DNA from: Gammaproteobacteria bacterium | GTDB lineage: Bacteria; Pseudomonadota; Gammaproteobacteria; Steroidobacterales; Steroidobacteraceae | Direction of reading: 5' to 3' | Assembly: GCA_030040235.1 (NCBI GenBank) | Contig: JASHUC010000087.1 | Span: forward strand, 1-6,799 | DNA: 6,799 bases | In this document: positions 1 to 6,799 of the stretch, one piece after another | Position numbering within the stretch: the stretch's first letter is position 1 | Layout: each line of letters starts with the position of its first letter | Position numbers and translations under genes: made by a program | The notes under the pieces: generated by a model | What the model saw: the letters and a program-made list of their open reading frames with translations, nothing else | The model's database searches: none | Told to the model about the DNA's origin: nothing

Positions 1-357
1 GTAGAGGATGTCGGTCGGGCTCGGGAACGGATCGTGCCCCATGAGCCAGAAGACCGGCGAGATGCAGTCCCCGAGCAGATACAGTGCCAGCGCAGCGGTC
101 AGCGATCGCCACGCCAGGCGCAGCGCGCCCGGCGCCATGCGCCGCGCAGTCGCCAGAGTGACGATGAGCGCTGTGAGCTCGGCCGGCAGCTTGTAGAAAA
201 GTCCCACATAGAAGGTGACTTCCGGCCCGCCGAGACCGGCCAGCATCCACGCGACGCCGACGGCGACATAGATCGCAAAAACGATGAGGAGCCGGTCGAC
301 CCAGCGCGGCACGACGCCCGGCCGATGCGACCAGGCAGGTACAACCGGGGTGTCCAC
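1..357 (-). CDS. N-terminal part of a multi-pass membrane protein, possibly a signalling sensor (partial)
   Basis: This minus-strand frame is open from a GTG at 357 to the left edge (119 codons, no stop seen). It is strongly hydrophobic, with likely membrane segments at about residues 22-42, 55-72 and 82-104. The third is followed by a GD...W...PFPSPTD pattern (residues 96-116). I associate a GD-W-PFPS-AD pattern in this position with multi-pass sensor regions ahead of GGDEF/EAL or kinase domains, but any such output domain would lie outside the window. An in-frame TAG lies about 50 bases upstream, so GTG 357 is the first possible start. It has no good ribosome binding site, and the in-frame GTG at 312 is an alternative that keeps the first membrane segment. 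The reading frame is convincing; the functional class is inference. Confidence 0.5.
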   Translation of the reverse strand, partial: MDTPVVPAWSHRPGVVPRWVDRLLIVFAIYVAVGVAWMLAGLGGPEVTFYVGLFYKLPAELTALIVTLATARRMAPGALRLAWRSLTAALALYLLGDCISPVFWLMGHDPFPSPTDILY

Positions 358-381
358 GATTTGCTGTGTGTCCGCGCGATC

Positions 382-402
382 TGTGCACGCACGGCGTGCA
401 CA
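382..402. repeat. Perfect inverted repeat, 9-bp arms with 3-bp centre
   Basis: TGTGCACGC (382-390) is followed by ACG and then its exact reverse complement GCGTGCACA (394-402). The element lies 25 bases upstream of the first possible start of the minus-strand membrane protein. No T-run follows it on either strand, so an intrinsic terminator is unlikely. An operator for a dimeric regulator or a structured 5' leader is possible. The repeat is seen directly; its function is not known. Confidence 0.6.
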
Positions 403-531
403 CCACTACCGCCAGGAGCGGGCGTTCGCAGAGGAATTTGCGGCAAAACGGCCCGTTCCTGCCAGCGGCAGAATAGCCCCTCGTGACACAGTTCTCGGGC
501 CGTCCGGCTAAAAGTATGCGGCTGCTCTCAA

Positions 532-548
532 TCGCTCCCCGGGAGCGA
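532..548 (-). terminator. GC-rich hairpin downstream of the hydratase-lyase gene; possible terminator
   Basis: TCGCTCC (532-538) and GGAGCGA (542-548) pair perfectly around a 3-base loop. On the minus strand this lies about 60 bases past the stop codon of the hydratase-lyase gene. Only two Ts follow, so it is not a classical Rho-independent terminator. It could stabilise the 3' end of the message or act with Rho. Confidence 0.3.
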
Positions 549-562
549 GGAGGGTGGGCGCA

Positions 563-583
563 GGCGAGCGCAAACGCCTCGCC
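563..583. repeat. Second hairpin in the spacer after the hydratase-lyase gene
   Basis: GGCGAG (563-568) pairs with CTCGCC (578-583). Two more pairs (CG with CG) form inside if one C is bulged, leaving a CAAA loop. It is the first strong hairpin after the minus-strand stop codon at 609-611. No U-tract follows in either direction. With the hairpin at 532-548 it may form a 3' structure for the hydratase-lyase message. The rest of 403-531 holds only a small CTGCC/GGCAG repeat (459-471) and no gene that I can support. Confidence 0.35.
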
Positions 584-608
584 CCGCAAGGCCCCGCGCC
601 CCGGCCGA

Positions 609-1439
609 TCAGCGCTTGTAGGTCTGCAGTCCCGGTCGGATCGACTTCTCGTCGAGGAACTGGCGCAGGCCCTCGGCACGACCCTTCTCCGGATCGCGGA
701 AGACGGCCTGATCGACTTTCGCGTACAGGTAGTCCTCCGCCTGCTCCCAGGTGAGCTCACGGCAGCGCTTGAAGCCGTGCTTGGCGGCGCGCAGCGCCAC
801 CGGATTCTTTTGCATCAGAATCCTGGCGAGCGCCAGGGTCTCCTCCTTGAGCCTCGCTCGCGGCACGCTCTTGTTCACGAGCCCCATCTCGGCAGCCTGA
901 CGGCCCGTGAACGTCTCCCCCGTCATGATGTAGTAGAGCGCCTTGCGGTGACCGAGCGTATCGGCAAGAGCTTTGCTCACGAGGTTGCCCGGCGGGATTC
1001 CCCAGTTGATCTCGGAGAGTCCGAACACCGCCTCGTCGGCCGCAATGGCGAGATCGCAGGCGACGAGCGGCGAGAAGGCGCCGCCAAAGCACCAGCCGTT
1101 CACCATGGCGAGGGTGGGCTTGCTGTACATCCTGAGCAGTTTCCACTGCCACTGCGAGGCTTCCCGCCGCACCTTCTCTTGCACGATCTCCGGCGCCTGG
1201 TCCGTCTCGCGAAAGTATTCCTTGAGATCCATGCCGGCGCTCCAGGACTCCCCGGCACCGGTGAGCACCAGGACGCTCGCGGCGGCATCGAGCTCGAGCG
1301 CGGCGAGCACATCGGCCATTTCCCGATTCAGGGTCGGGTTCATTGCGTTGCGCTTGTCGGGCCGGTTGAGCGTGACCCAGGCGATCCCCTCGGCAACCTC
1401 GACTTGCACCGTCTGCCAGCGATTACCGTAGTTCGACAT
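609..1439 (-). CDS. ech: p-Hydroxycinnamoyl-CoA hydratase/lyase (feruloyl-CoA hydratase-lyase, vanillin synthase)
   Basis: A crotonase-fold enzyme that hydrates the side chain of feruloyl-, caffeoyl- or p-coumaroyl-CoA and then cleaves it to vanillin, protocatechualdehyde or 4-hydroxybenzaldehyde plus acetyl-CoA. This is the CoA-dependent, non-beta-oxidative route of lignin phenol breakdown in the cytosol. The protein has 276 residues, the length I recall for the Pseudomonas fluorescens enzyme, and it resembles that enzyme throughout. The family's key residues sit at the expected numbers: Met70 and Gly120 (oxyanion hole), Ser123, Glu143 (in LSEINWGIPPG) and Tyr239 (in EDYLYAK), so specific HCHL activity is more likely than generic enoyl-CoA hydratase. 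The ATG at 1439 is preferred over the GTG at 1448 because AAGGG lies 8 bases upstream and the protein then begins like known members. It is divergent from thiC. The usual partners, feruloyl-CoA synthetase and vanillin dehydrogenase, are not in the window. Confidence 0.93.
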   Translation of the reverse strand: MSNYGNRWQTVQVEVAEGIAWVTLNRPDKRNAMNPTLNREMADVLAALELDAAASVLVLTGAGESWSAGMDLKEYFRETDQAPEIVQEKVRREASQWQWKLLRMYSKPTLAMVNGWCFGGAFSPLVACDLAIAADEAVFGLSEINWGIPPGNLVSKALADTLGHRKALYYIMTGETFTGRQAAEMGLVNKSVPRARLKEETLALARILMQKNPVALRAAKHGFKRCRELTWEQAEDYLYAKVDQAVFRDPEKGRAEGLRQFLDEKSIRPGLQTYKR

Positions 1440-1463
1440 GCTTCTCACCCTTGACTCACCATC

Positions 1464-1476
1464 TCAGGACACCTGA
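1464..1476. repeat. Short inverted repeat upstream of the hydratase-lyase start
   Basis: TCAGG-ACA-CCTGA is a perfect 5-3-5 inverted repeat 25 bases upstream of the hydratase-lyase ATG. A -10-like TATCAT lies on the minus strand at 1489-1484, which would put the transcription start near 1477 and this repeat right at the start of the message, a normal position for a repressor site. No matching -35 is visible. Hydroxycinnamate genes are often controlled by MarR-type repressors that respond to the CoA thioester, but the match to any particular operator is not established. Confidence 0.35.
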
Positions 1477-1491
1477 TGTTTGGATGATAGT

Positions 1492-1510
1492 CCAGGGCAT
1501 TGACCCCTGG
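1492..1510. promoter_or_regulatory. 19-bp inverted repeat in the divergent promoter region; candidate operator
   Basis: CCAGGG (1492-1497) and CCCTGG (1505-1510) are perfect inverted arms separated by 7 bases. The element overlaps the proposed -35 of the thi promoter (1500-1505) and lies just upstream of the -10-like TATCAT of the divergent hydratase-lyase gene. A protein bound here could affect both directions. The repeat is real; its role as an operator is inference. Confidence 0.4.
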
Positions 1511-1528
1511 GGCGACTCGTACTACTTT
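1500..1528 (+). promoter_or_regulatory. Candidate sigma-70 promoter of the thi operon
   Basis: TTGACC (1500-1505, five of six consensus bases) is separated by exactly 17 bases from TACTTT (1523-1528, a weak -10). Transcription would start near 1535, about 33 bases before the riboswitch, leaving a leader of roughly 265 bases before thiC. It is the best promoter-like pair I see upstream of the aptamer. Confidence 0.4.
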
Positions 1529-1535
1529 GCTGGGG

Positions 1536-1562
1536 TCGAGACGGTTTCCAGGCCGTCTTCGA
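1536..1562 (+). other. Stem-loop at the predicted 5' end of the thi leader RNA
   Basis: TCGA+GACGG (1536-1544) pairs with CCGTC+TCGA (1553-1557 and 1559-1562), giving nine pairs with a single bulged T at 1558 and an 8-base loop. If transcription starts near 1535 this hairpin would cap the 5' end of the message and end just before P1 of the riboswitch. It could protect the RNA from 5'-end decay or insulate aptamer folding. The structure is readable by eye; the role is inference. Confidence 0.4.
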
Positions 1563-1567
1563 GTATT

Positions 1568-1674
1568 GGACTAGGGGAGCCCCGGTGAGGGGGCTGAGAG
1601 GCCAGCGAGCGCTCGAGAGCGCACCGTGGCGACCCTTGGAACCTGATCCAGGTAATGCTGGCGTAGGAAAGTTC
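1568..1674 (+). ncRNA. TPP riboswitch (THI-box) upstream of thiC
   Basis: All parts of the thiamin pyrophosphate aptamer can be placed. P1 is GGACU (1568-1572) with AGUUC (1670-1674). P2 is AGGGG (1573-1577) with CCCUU (1633-1637). P3 is GCCCC (1579-1583) with GGGGC (1590-1594), followed by the invariant UGAGA (1595-1599). P4 is CCU (1642-1644) with AGG (1665-1667). P5 is CCAG (1648-1651) with CUGG (1658-1661) around the conserved UAAUG. The UGAGA element belongs to the pyrimidine-sensing arm and the P4/P5 arm binds the pyrophosphate through metal ions. An additional stem (1601-1630) sits between UGAGA and the 3' strand of P2, an optional insertion position in this class. High TPP should lower expression of the downstream thi operon. 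Confidence 0.95.
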
Positions 1675-1689
1675 GCGAGGCTGTGCTTT

Positions 1690-1699
1690 CGGGGCTCCC
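1690..1699 (+). promoter_or_regulatory. Candidate anti-aptamer segment of the riboswitch expression platform
   Basis: CGGGGCUCCC, 16 bases after the aptamer, is the exact reverse complement of 1575-1584 (GGGAGCCCCG), which forms the 5' strands of P2 and P3. Pairing would destroy both helices, so it could define the TPP-free state. The same segment can also form a small local hairpin, CGGG-GCU-CCCG (1690-1700), which would compete. The complementarity is seen directly; the switch role is inference. Confidence 0.45.
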
Positions 1700-1743
1700 G
1701 GCTCTCTCTTCGGCATCGCCTTCCGTCTTTCTCCACCGGCACG

Positions 1744-3655
<1,912 letters not shown>

Positions 3656-3656
3656 G

Positions 3657-4706
3657 ATGCGTGTGACGGTCGTCGGAGCGGGCGTTGCGGGACTCACCTG
3701 CGCGCTCGAGCTCGCCGAGCACGGCGCCGAGGTCGAGGTGCTCGATCGGGCGGCTCGTCCCGGGGCCGCCTGCTGCTCGTGGTTTGCGGGCGGAATGCTC
3801 GCGCCCTGGTGCGAGCTCGAAAGCTCCGAGCCGCTCATCGCCAGTCTCGGGGCCGAGAGCATCGGCTGGTGGCGAGAGCGCTTCGGGGGAACCGTGCTCG
3901 AGGGCAGTCTCGTCATCGCGCATGGGCGCGACGCGGGTGAGCTCGCGCGCTTTGCGCGCCGCACCGAGCGGTTCGAATGGCTCGATGGGGAGGCGATTGC
4001 CGACCTCGAACCGGATCTTGCCGGGCGGTTCCATCGCGCGCTTTATTTCAAGGACGAAGCGCACCTCAATCCGCGCGCCGCGCTCGCCGCACTCGAGCAG
4101 CGCCTCGGCTCGCTCGGGGTGGCCGTGCGCTACGGCGTCGATCCTTACGCGAGTGCGGCGCCGGGTGATGCGGCGCGCTCGCTGCCCCGGGTGCCCGGTG
4201 CGGACGCGGTCGTCGATTGCCGCGGCCTCGCGGCGCGCGAGGTGCTGACGGAGCTGCGGGGTGTGAAGGGGGAAATGCTCCTGCTCGAGCTGCCGGAGCT
4301 CGCGCTCTCGCGTCCCGTGCGCGTGCTTCATCCGCGCATTCCGCTCTACGTCGTGCCGCGCGGGGACGGGCTTTTCATGCTCGGCGCCACTGCGATCGAA
4401 AGTGATCAGCCGACGCGCATCTCTGCGCGCTCGATGCTCGAGCTCTTGAGCGCCGCGTACGCCTTGCATCCGGCATTCGGGGAAGCCGAGATCGTCGAGA
4501 TCGGCACCGGCGTGCGTCCGGCATTCCCCGACAATCTGCCGCGGATCGTGCGGCGCGGGCGCGCGCTCTTCGTGAACGGACTGTACCGCCACGGCTTTCT
4601 GCTCGCGCCGGCGCTCGCGCGGCGGGTGGCTCTCGTGGTGCTGCAGGGCCGGTTCTATCCGGAGGTCATGGGTGATGAGGATTCTCGTGAACGGTGTCTG
4701 GCGTGA
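3657..4706 (+). CDS. thiO: Glycine oxidase ThiO (FAD-dependent)
   Basis: Oxidises glycine with O2 to dehydroglycine (iminoacetate), which feeds thiazole formation by ThiG; it replaces the anaerobic ThiH route. The 349-residue protein opens with a Rossmann FAD-binding motif, GAGVAG (residues 7-12), with the ribose-binding acidic residue at Asp30 (VEVLDR). The D-amino-acid-oxidase fold follows: SWFAGGMLAPW (41-51), VKGEML (203-208), a LHPRIPLYVVPR stretch (224-235), MLGATAIESD (241-250) and GVRPAFPDNLPRI (285-297). Arg287 is the likely carboxylate-binding arginine by family comparison, and GLYRHGFLLAP (308-318) is the usual C-terminal FAD contact. The ATG at 3657 follows the thiC stop by one base, with GGGAG 8 bases upstream inside thiC. 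The 3' end overlaps thiS by 32 bases. A longer in-frame start inside thiC would add a tail unlike the family. Confidence 0.93.
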   Translation: MRVTVVGAGVAGLTCALELAEHGAEVEVLDRAARPGAACCSWFAGGMLAPWCELESSEPLIASLGAESIGWWRERFGGTVLEGSLVIAHGRDAGELARFARRTERFEWLDGEAIADLEPDLAGRFHRALYFKDEAHLNPRAALAALEQRLGSLGVAVRYGVDPYASAAPGDAARSLPRVPGADAVVDCRGLAAREVLTELRGVKGEMLLLELPELALSRPVRVLHPRIPLYVVPRGDGLFMLGATAIESDQPTRISARSMLELLSAAYALHPAFGEAEIVEIGTGVRPAFPDNLPRIVRRGRALFVNGLYRHGFLLAPALARRVALVVLQGRFYPEVMGDEDSRERCLA

Positions 4707-4872
4707 TACGGCAAGCTGCGATGTGGACTCGGTGCTGAAGGAGATCGGTTGCGGCGAATCGCCGGTCGCCACGGCTCTCAATGGGCAATTCGTTCCGGCG
4801 AGCGCGAGGCCCGGTGCGCGGCTCGCCGAGGGCGACCGTCTGGAAGTGCTCGCGCCGATGCAGGGGGGCTGA
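4675..4872 (+). CDS. thiS: Sulfur carrier protein ThiS
   Basis: A ubiquitin-fold carrier of 65 residues. Its C-terminal glycine is adenylated by ThiF and turned into a thiocarboxylate, which donates sulfur to the thiazole on ThiG. It starts with the usual beta strand (MRILVNG), has the ALNGQFVP segment at about residues 34-41 and [14 protein letters not shown] at the end. The essential Gly-Gly terminus is intact and directly followed by the stop. The ATG at 4675 is preferred to the GTG just before it (4672) because GGAGGT (4661-4666) is 8 bases upstream. The gene begins 32 bases inside the end of thiO, and its TGA shares one base with the ATG of thiG, so translation is probably coupled on both sides. 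Confidence 0.96.
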   Translation: MRILVNGVWRDTASCDVDSVLKEIGCGESPVATALNGQFVPASARPGARLAEGDRLEVLAPMQGG

Positions 4873-5645
4873 TGCTCGAGCTCTACGACATCGCGCTTCG
4901 CTCGCATCTGCTGCTCGGCACCTCGCGCTATCCCTCGCCGGCGGCGCTGATCGAGTCGGTGGAATCCTCGCGCGCGGAGGTGGTCACCGTCTCGCTGCGG
5001 CGCGAATCGAGCGGCGAGCGTGCCGGGCAGGGGTTCTGGTCGATCATCCGCAGTCTCGGAGTGCGTGTGCTGCCCAACACGGCGGGCTGCCACTCGGTCA
5101 AAGAGGCGGTGACCACGGCGCACATGGCGCGCGAGGTCTTTGCTACCTCGTGGGTGAAGCTCGAGGTGATCGGCGAGGACGACACGCTGCAGCCGGATGT
5201 GTTCGGGCTGCTCGAGGCGGCGCGCATTCTGCTTGCGGATGGCTTCCAGGTCTTCCCGTACACGACCGAGGACCTCGTGGTCGCCGAGCGGCTGCTCGAG
5301 GCCGGTTGCAAGGTGCTGATGCCCTGGGGAGCCCCGATCGGATCGGGACGAGGCCTCAACAATCTCTTCGGCCTCAAGGCGCTGCGTGCGCATTTCCCGG
5401 ACGTGCCACTGGTGGTCGATGCAGGGCTCGGCGTGCCGTCGCACGCCGCCCAGGCGATGGAGCTCGGATTCGACGCCGTGCTCATCAACACGGCGGTGGC
5501 CGAGGCCGCCGATCCGCCGCGCATGGCCGCAGCATTCGCCCAGGCGGTCGAGGCCGGGCGGGCGGCGCGCCTCGCGGGGCCCATGGAGCCGCGCGACATG
5601 GCGGTGCCTTCGACACCCGTGATCGGCAAGGCCTTTCTCGGGTGA
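4872..5645 (+). CDS. thiG: Thiazole synthase ThiG
   Basis: A TIM-barrel enzyme that builds the thiazole phosphate carboxylate from 1-deoxy-D-xylulose 5-phosphate, dehydroglycine and ThiS-thiocarboxylate. The 257-residue protein has the expected landmarks: [11 protein letters not shown] near the N-terminus (13-23), [14 protein letters not shown] (67-80), the Schiff-base lysine Lys96 within WVKLEVIG and the acidic Glu98, then [12 protein letters not shown] (153-164), [12 protein letters not shown] (181-192, with Asp183 a likely active-site acid) and INTAVAEA (205-212). The length is normal. Start and stop are fixed by the TGATG overlap with thiS and by the conserved N-terminus. The N-terminal stretch ([13 protein letters not shown] rather than SRLILGTGKY) is a divergent subtype rather than damage. 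A 25-base gap separates it from thiE. Confidence 0.97.
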   Translation: MLELYDIALRSHLLLGTSRYPSPAALIESVESSRAEVVTVSLRRESSGERAGQGFWSIIRSLGVRVLPNTAGCHSVKEAVTTAHMAREVFATSWVKLEVIGEDDTLQPDVFGLLEAARILLADGFQVFPYTTEDLVVAERLLEAGCKVLMPWGAPIGSGRGLNNLFGLKALRAHFPDVPLVVDAGLGVPSHAAQAMELGFDAVLINTAVAEAADPPRMAAAFAQAVEAGRAARLAGPMEPRDMAVPSTPVIGKAFLG

Positions 5646-5670
5646 ATGGTCGTGCGAGCGTGGATGAGTC

Positions 5671-6282
5671 ATGTCGCTGCCGCGTGTCTACCCGATCGTC
5701 GATAGCGCCGCATGGGTGCGCAGGCTCGTGCCGCTCGGCGTGCGGCTGGTGCAGCTGCGCATCAAGGACCGCCCCGCCGAGGAACTGCGGGAGCAGATCC
5801 GTGAATCGCGAGCGCTGTGCGCGGCTGCCTGCGCGCAGCTCATCGTGAATGACTACTGGCAGCTCGCGATCGAGGAGGGTTGCGATTTCGTGCATCTCGG
5901 GCAGGGCGACCTCGAGGGCGCAGATACGGGCGCAGTGCGCAGAGCGGGGCTGAAATTGGGCGTGAGCACGCACGATGACCGTGAGCTCGAGCGCGCGCTG
6001 TCCGTCGATCCTGCGTACGTGGCGCTGGGGCCGATCTATCCGACGCTGCTCAAAGTCATGCCGTGGGCTCCGCAGGGGCTCGTGCGGATCACGGAGTGGA
6101 AAAAGCGCGTGGGAAGCACCCCACTCGTCGCGATCGGTGGGCTCACCGTGGAGCGGCTTGCGGGCGTGTTTGCCGCCGGCGCGGATGTCGCCGCGGTCGT
6201 GACCGACATCGTCAGGAACCCCGATCCCGAGGCGCGCACCCGCGAGTGGCTCGCGGCGGCAGAAGAGGCGCACGTGTCGTGA
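5671..6282 (+). CDS. thiE: Thiamin-phosphate synthase ThiE
   Basis: Couples HMP pyrophosphate with thiazole phosphate to give thiamin phosphate, the step that joins the two branches. The 203-residue TIM barrel shows the family motifs in order: VQLRIKD (27-33), LIVNDYW (57-63), VHLGQGD (74-80), GVSTHDDRE (97-105), LGPIYPTLLK (119-128), LVAIGGL (152-158) and the phosphate-binding VVTDI (176-180). The usual PTxTK loop reads PTLLKVMPWAPQG; the lysine (Lys128) is kept, and I take this as a proteobacterial subtype. The ATG at 5671 has only a weak ribosome binding site (GGATGAG). The 3' end overlaps thiF by 4 bases (GTGA). The HMP-P kinase ThiD that makes its substrate is not in the window. Confidence 0.96.
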   Translation: MSLPRVYPIVDSAAWVRRLVPLGVRLVQLRIKDRPAEELREQIRESRALCAAACAQLIVNDYWQLAIEEGCDFVHLGQGDLEGADTGAVRRAGLKLGVSTHDDRELERALSVDPAYVALGPIYPTLLKVMPWAPQGLVRITEWKKRVGSTPLVAIGGLTVERLAGVFAAGADVAAVVTDIVRNPDPEARTREWLAAAEEAHVS

Positions 6283-6799
6283 CCGACCGTTATGCCCGGC
6301 AGATCGTGCTCCCCGAGGTCGGCGCCGAAGGACAGGCGCGGATCGGGGCGGCTTGCGCTCTGGTGGTCGGTGCCGGCGGACTCGGCTGCGCCGTGCTTCA
6401 GTATCTATGCGCGGCGGGCATCGGACGGCTCCTCATCGTCGATCACGATCGGGTGGAGGAGTCCAATCTGCACCGCCAACCGCTTTATCGCATGAGCGAT
6501 CTCGGCGCGCAGAAGGTGAGCGCCGCGCGCGCGGCGCTTCTGGAGCTCAACCCACACGTTGCGATCGAAGCGCTTCCCGAGCGGCTGACGCCTGCGAATG
6601 TCACGCGCCTGGTCGGTGCGGCCGATCTCATCATCGATGCGGCGGACAGCCTCGCGGCCACCTACGTATTGAGTGACGAGTGCCAGCGTGTGCGAAAGCC
6701 GCTCGTCAGCGCCTCGGTGCTCGCGCTTTCGGGCTACACCGGCGCCTTCTGTGGCGGAGCGCCGAGCTACCGCGCCGTCTTTCCGGAGATGCCGCGTCA
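6279..6799 (+). CDS. thiF: ThiS adenylyltransferase ThiF (ThiF/MoeB/HesA family), partial at right edge
   Basis: An E1-like enzyme that adenylates the C-terminal glycine of ThiS so that it can receive sulfur. The first 173 residues are present; the family usually has about 245-255. Visible motifs are RYARQ at residues 4-8 (conserved Arg finger), the nucleotide-binding GAGGLG (31-36), VDHDRVEESNLHRQ (54-67), GAQKV with Lys79, and DAADS (120-124) where DCTDN is usual, with Asp123 as the likely catalytic aspartate. The PCYRCLFP segment reads PSYRAVFP (162-169), so the first pair of zinc-ligand cysteines is missing. The GTG start overlaps the thiE stop (GTGA) and has AAGAGG 10 bases upstream; no in-frame ATG gives a full N-terminus. 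Its place behind thiS-thiG-thiE argues for ThiF rather than MoeB. The second cysteine pair cannot be seen. Confidence 0.9.
   Translation, partial: MTDRYARQIVLPEVGAEGQARIGAACALVVGAGGLGCAVLQYLCAAGIGRLLIVDHDRVEESNLHRQPLYRMSDLGAQKVSAARAALLELNPHVAIEALPERLTPANVTRLVGAADLIIDAADSLAATYVLSDECQRVRKPLVSASVLALSGYTGAFCGGAPSYRAVFPEMPR

Noticed and set aside
34..486. Plus-strand 150-codon frame and an overlapping minus-strand 115-codon frame (99-446) in the left region
   Set aside because: Both are Arg/Pro-rich and lack domain features. A third frame on the minus strand gives coherent membrane segments and a recognisable motif.
483..1454. A 323-codon plus-strand open frame opposite the hydratase-lyase gene
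   Set aside because: The minus strand encodes a complete HCHL with all catalytic residues, so the plus frame is its shadow.

Overview
This is a GC-rich bacterial window, most likely from a proteobacterium. The gene order, a TPP riboswitch ahead of thiC, the ThiO-based (aerobic) thiazole branch and a Pseudomonas-like hydroxycinnamoyl-CoA hydratase-lyase fit a gammaproteobacterium or a relative. I cannot name the genus from the sequence alone.

Layout: (1) Bases 1-357, minus strand: the N-terminal part of a multi-pass membrane protein that runs off the left edge. (2) Bases 358-608: a 251-base spacer with no credible gene but with strong inverted repeats. (3) Bases 609-1439, minus strand: a complete p-hydroxycinnamoyl-CoA hydratase/lyase (feruloyl-CoA to vanillin), with all its known active-site residues. 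(4) Bases 1440-1798: a divergent control region. It holds inverted repeats, a plausible sigma-70 promoter, a 5' hairpin, a clear TPP (THI-box) riboswitch and a candidate expression platform. (5) Bases 1799-6799, plus strand: a tight thiamin biosynthesis operon, thiC-thiO-thiS-thiG-thiE-thiF, with thiF cut by the right edge.

The operon covers both halves of thiamin phosphate synthesis. ThiC makes the pyrimidine (HMP-P) from AIR. ThiO oxidises glycine to dehydroglycine. ThiF adenylates the Gly-Gly tail of the sulfur carrier ThiS. ThiG condenses ThiS-thiocarboxylate, dehydroglycine and DXP into the thiazole. ThiE joins pyrimidine and thiazole into thiamin phosphate. ThiD (HMP-P kinase), Dxs, the sulfur donor and ThiL are not in the window. 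Gene junctions are very tight (overlaps of 32, 1 and 4 nt, a gap of 1 nt), so the genes are almost certainly cotranscribed and at least partly translationally coupled, under TPP feedback.

I found no wholly new system. The points most worth a second look are: a perfect 10-nt complement of the riboswitch P2/P3 strand just after the aptamer; a 7-bp pairing that would bury the thiC start codon; a ThiF in which the first zinc-binding CxxC is replaced by SxxA; and perfect inverted repeats in the two non-coding regions.
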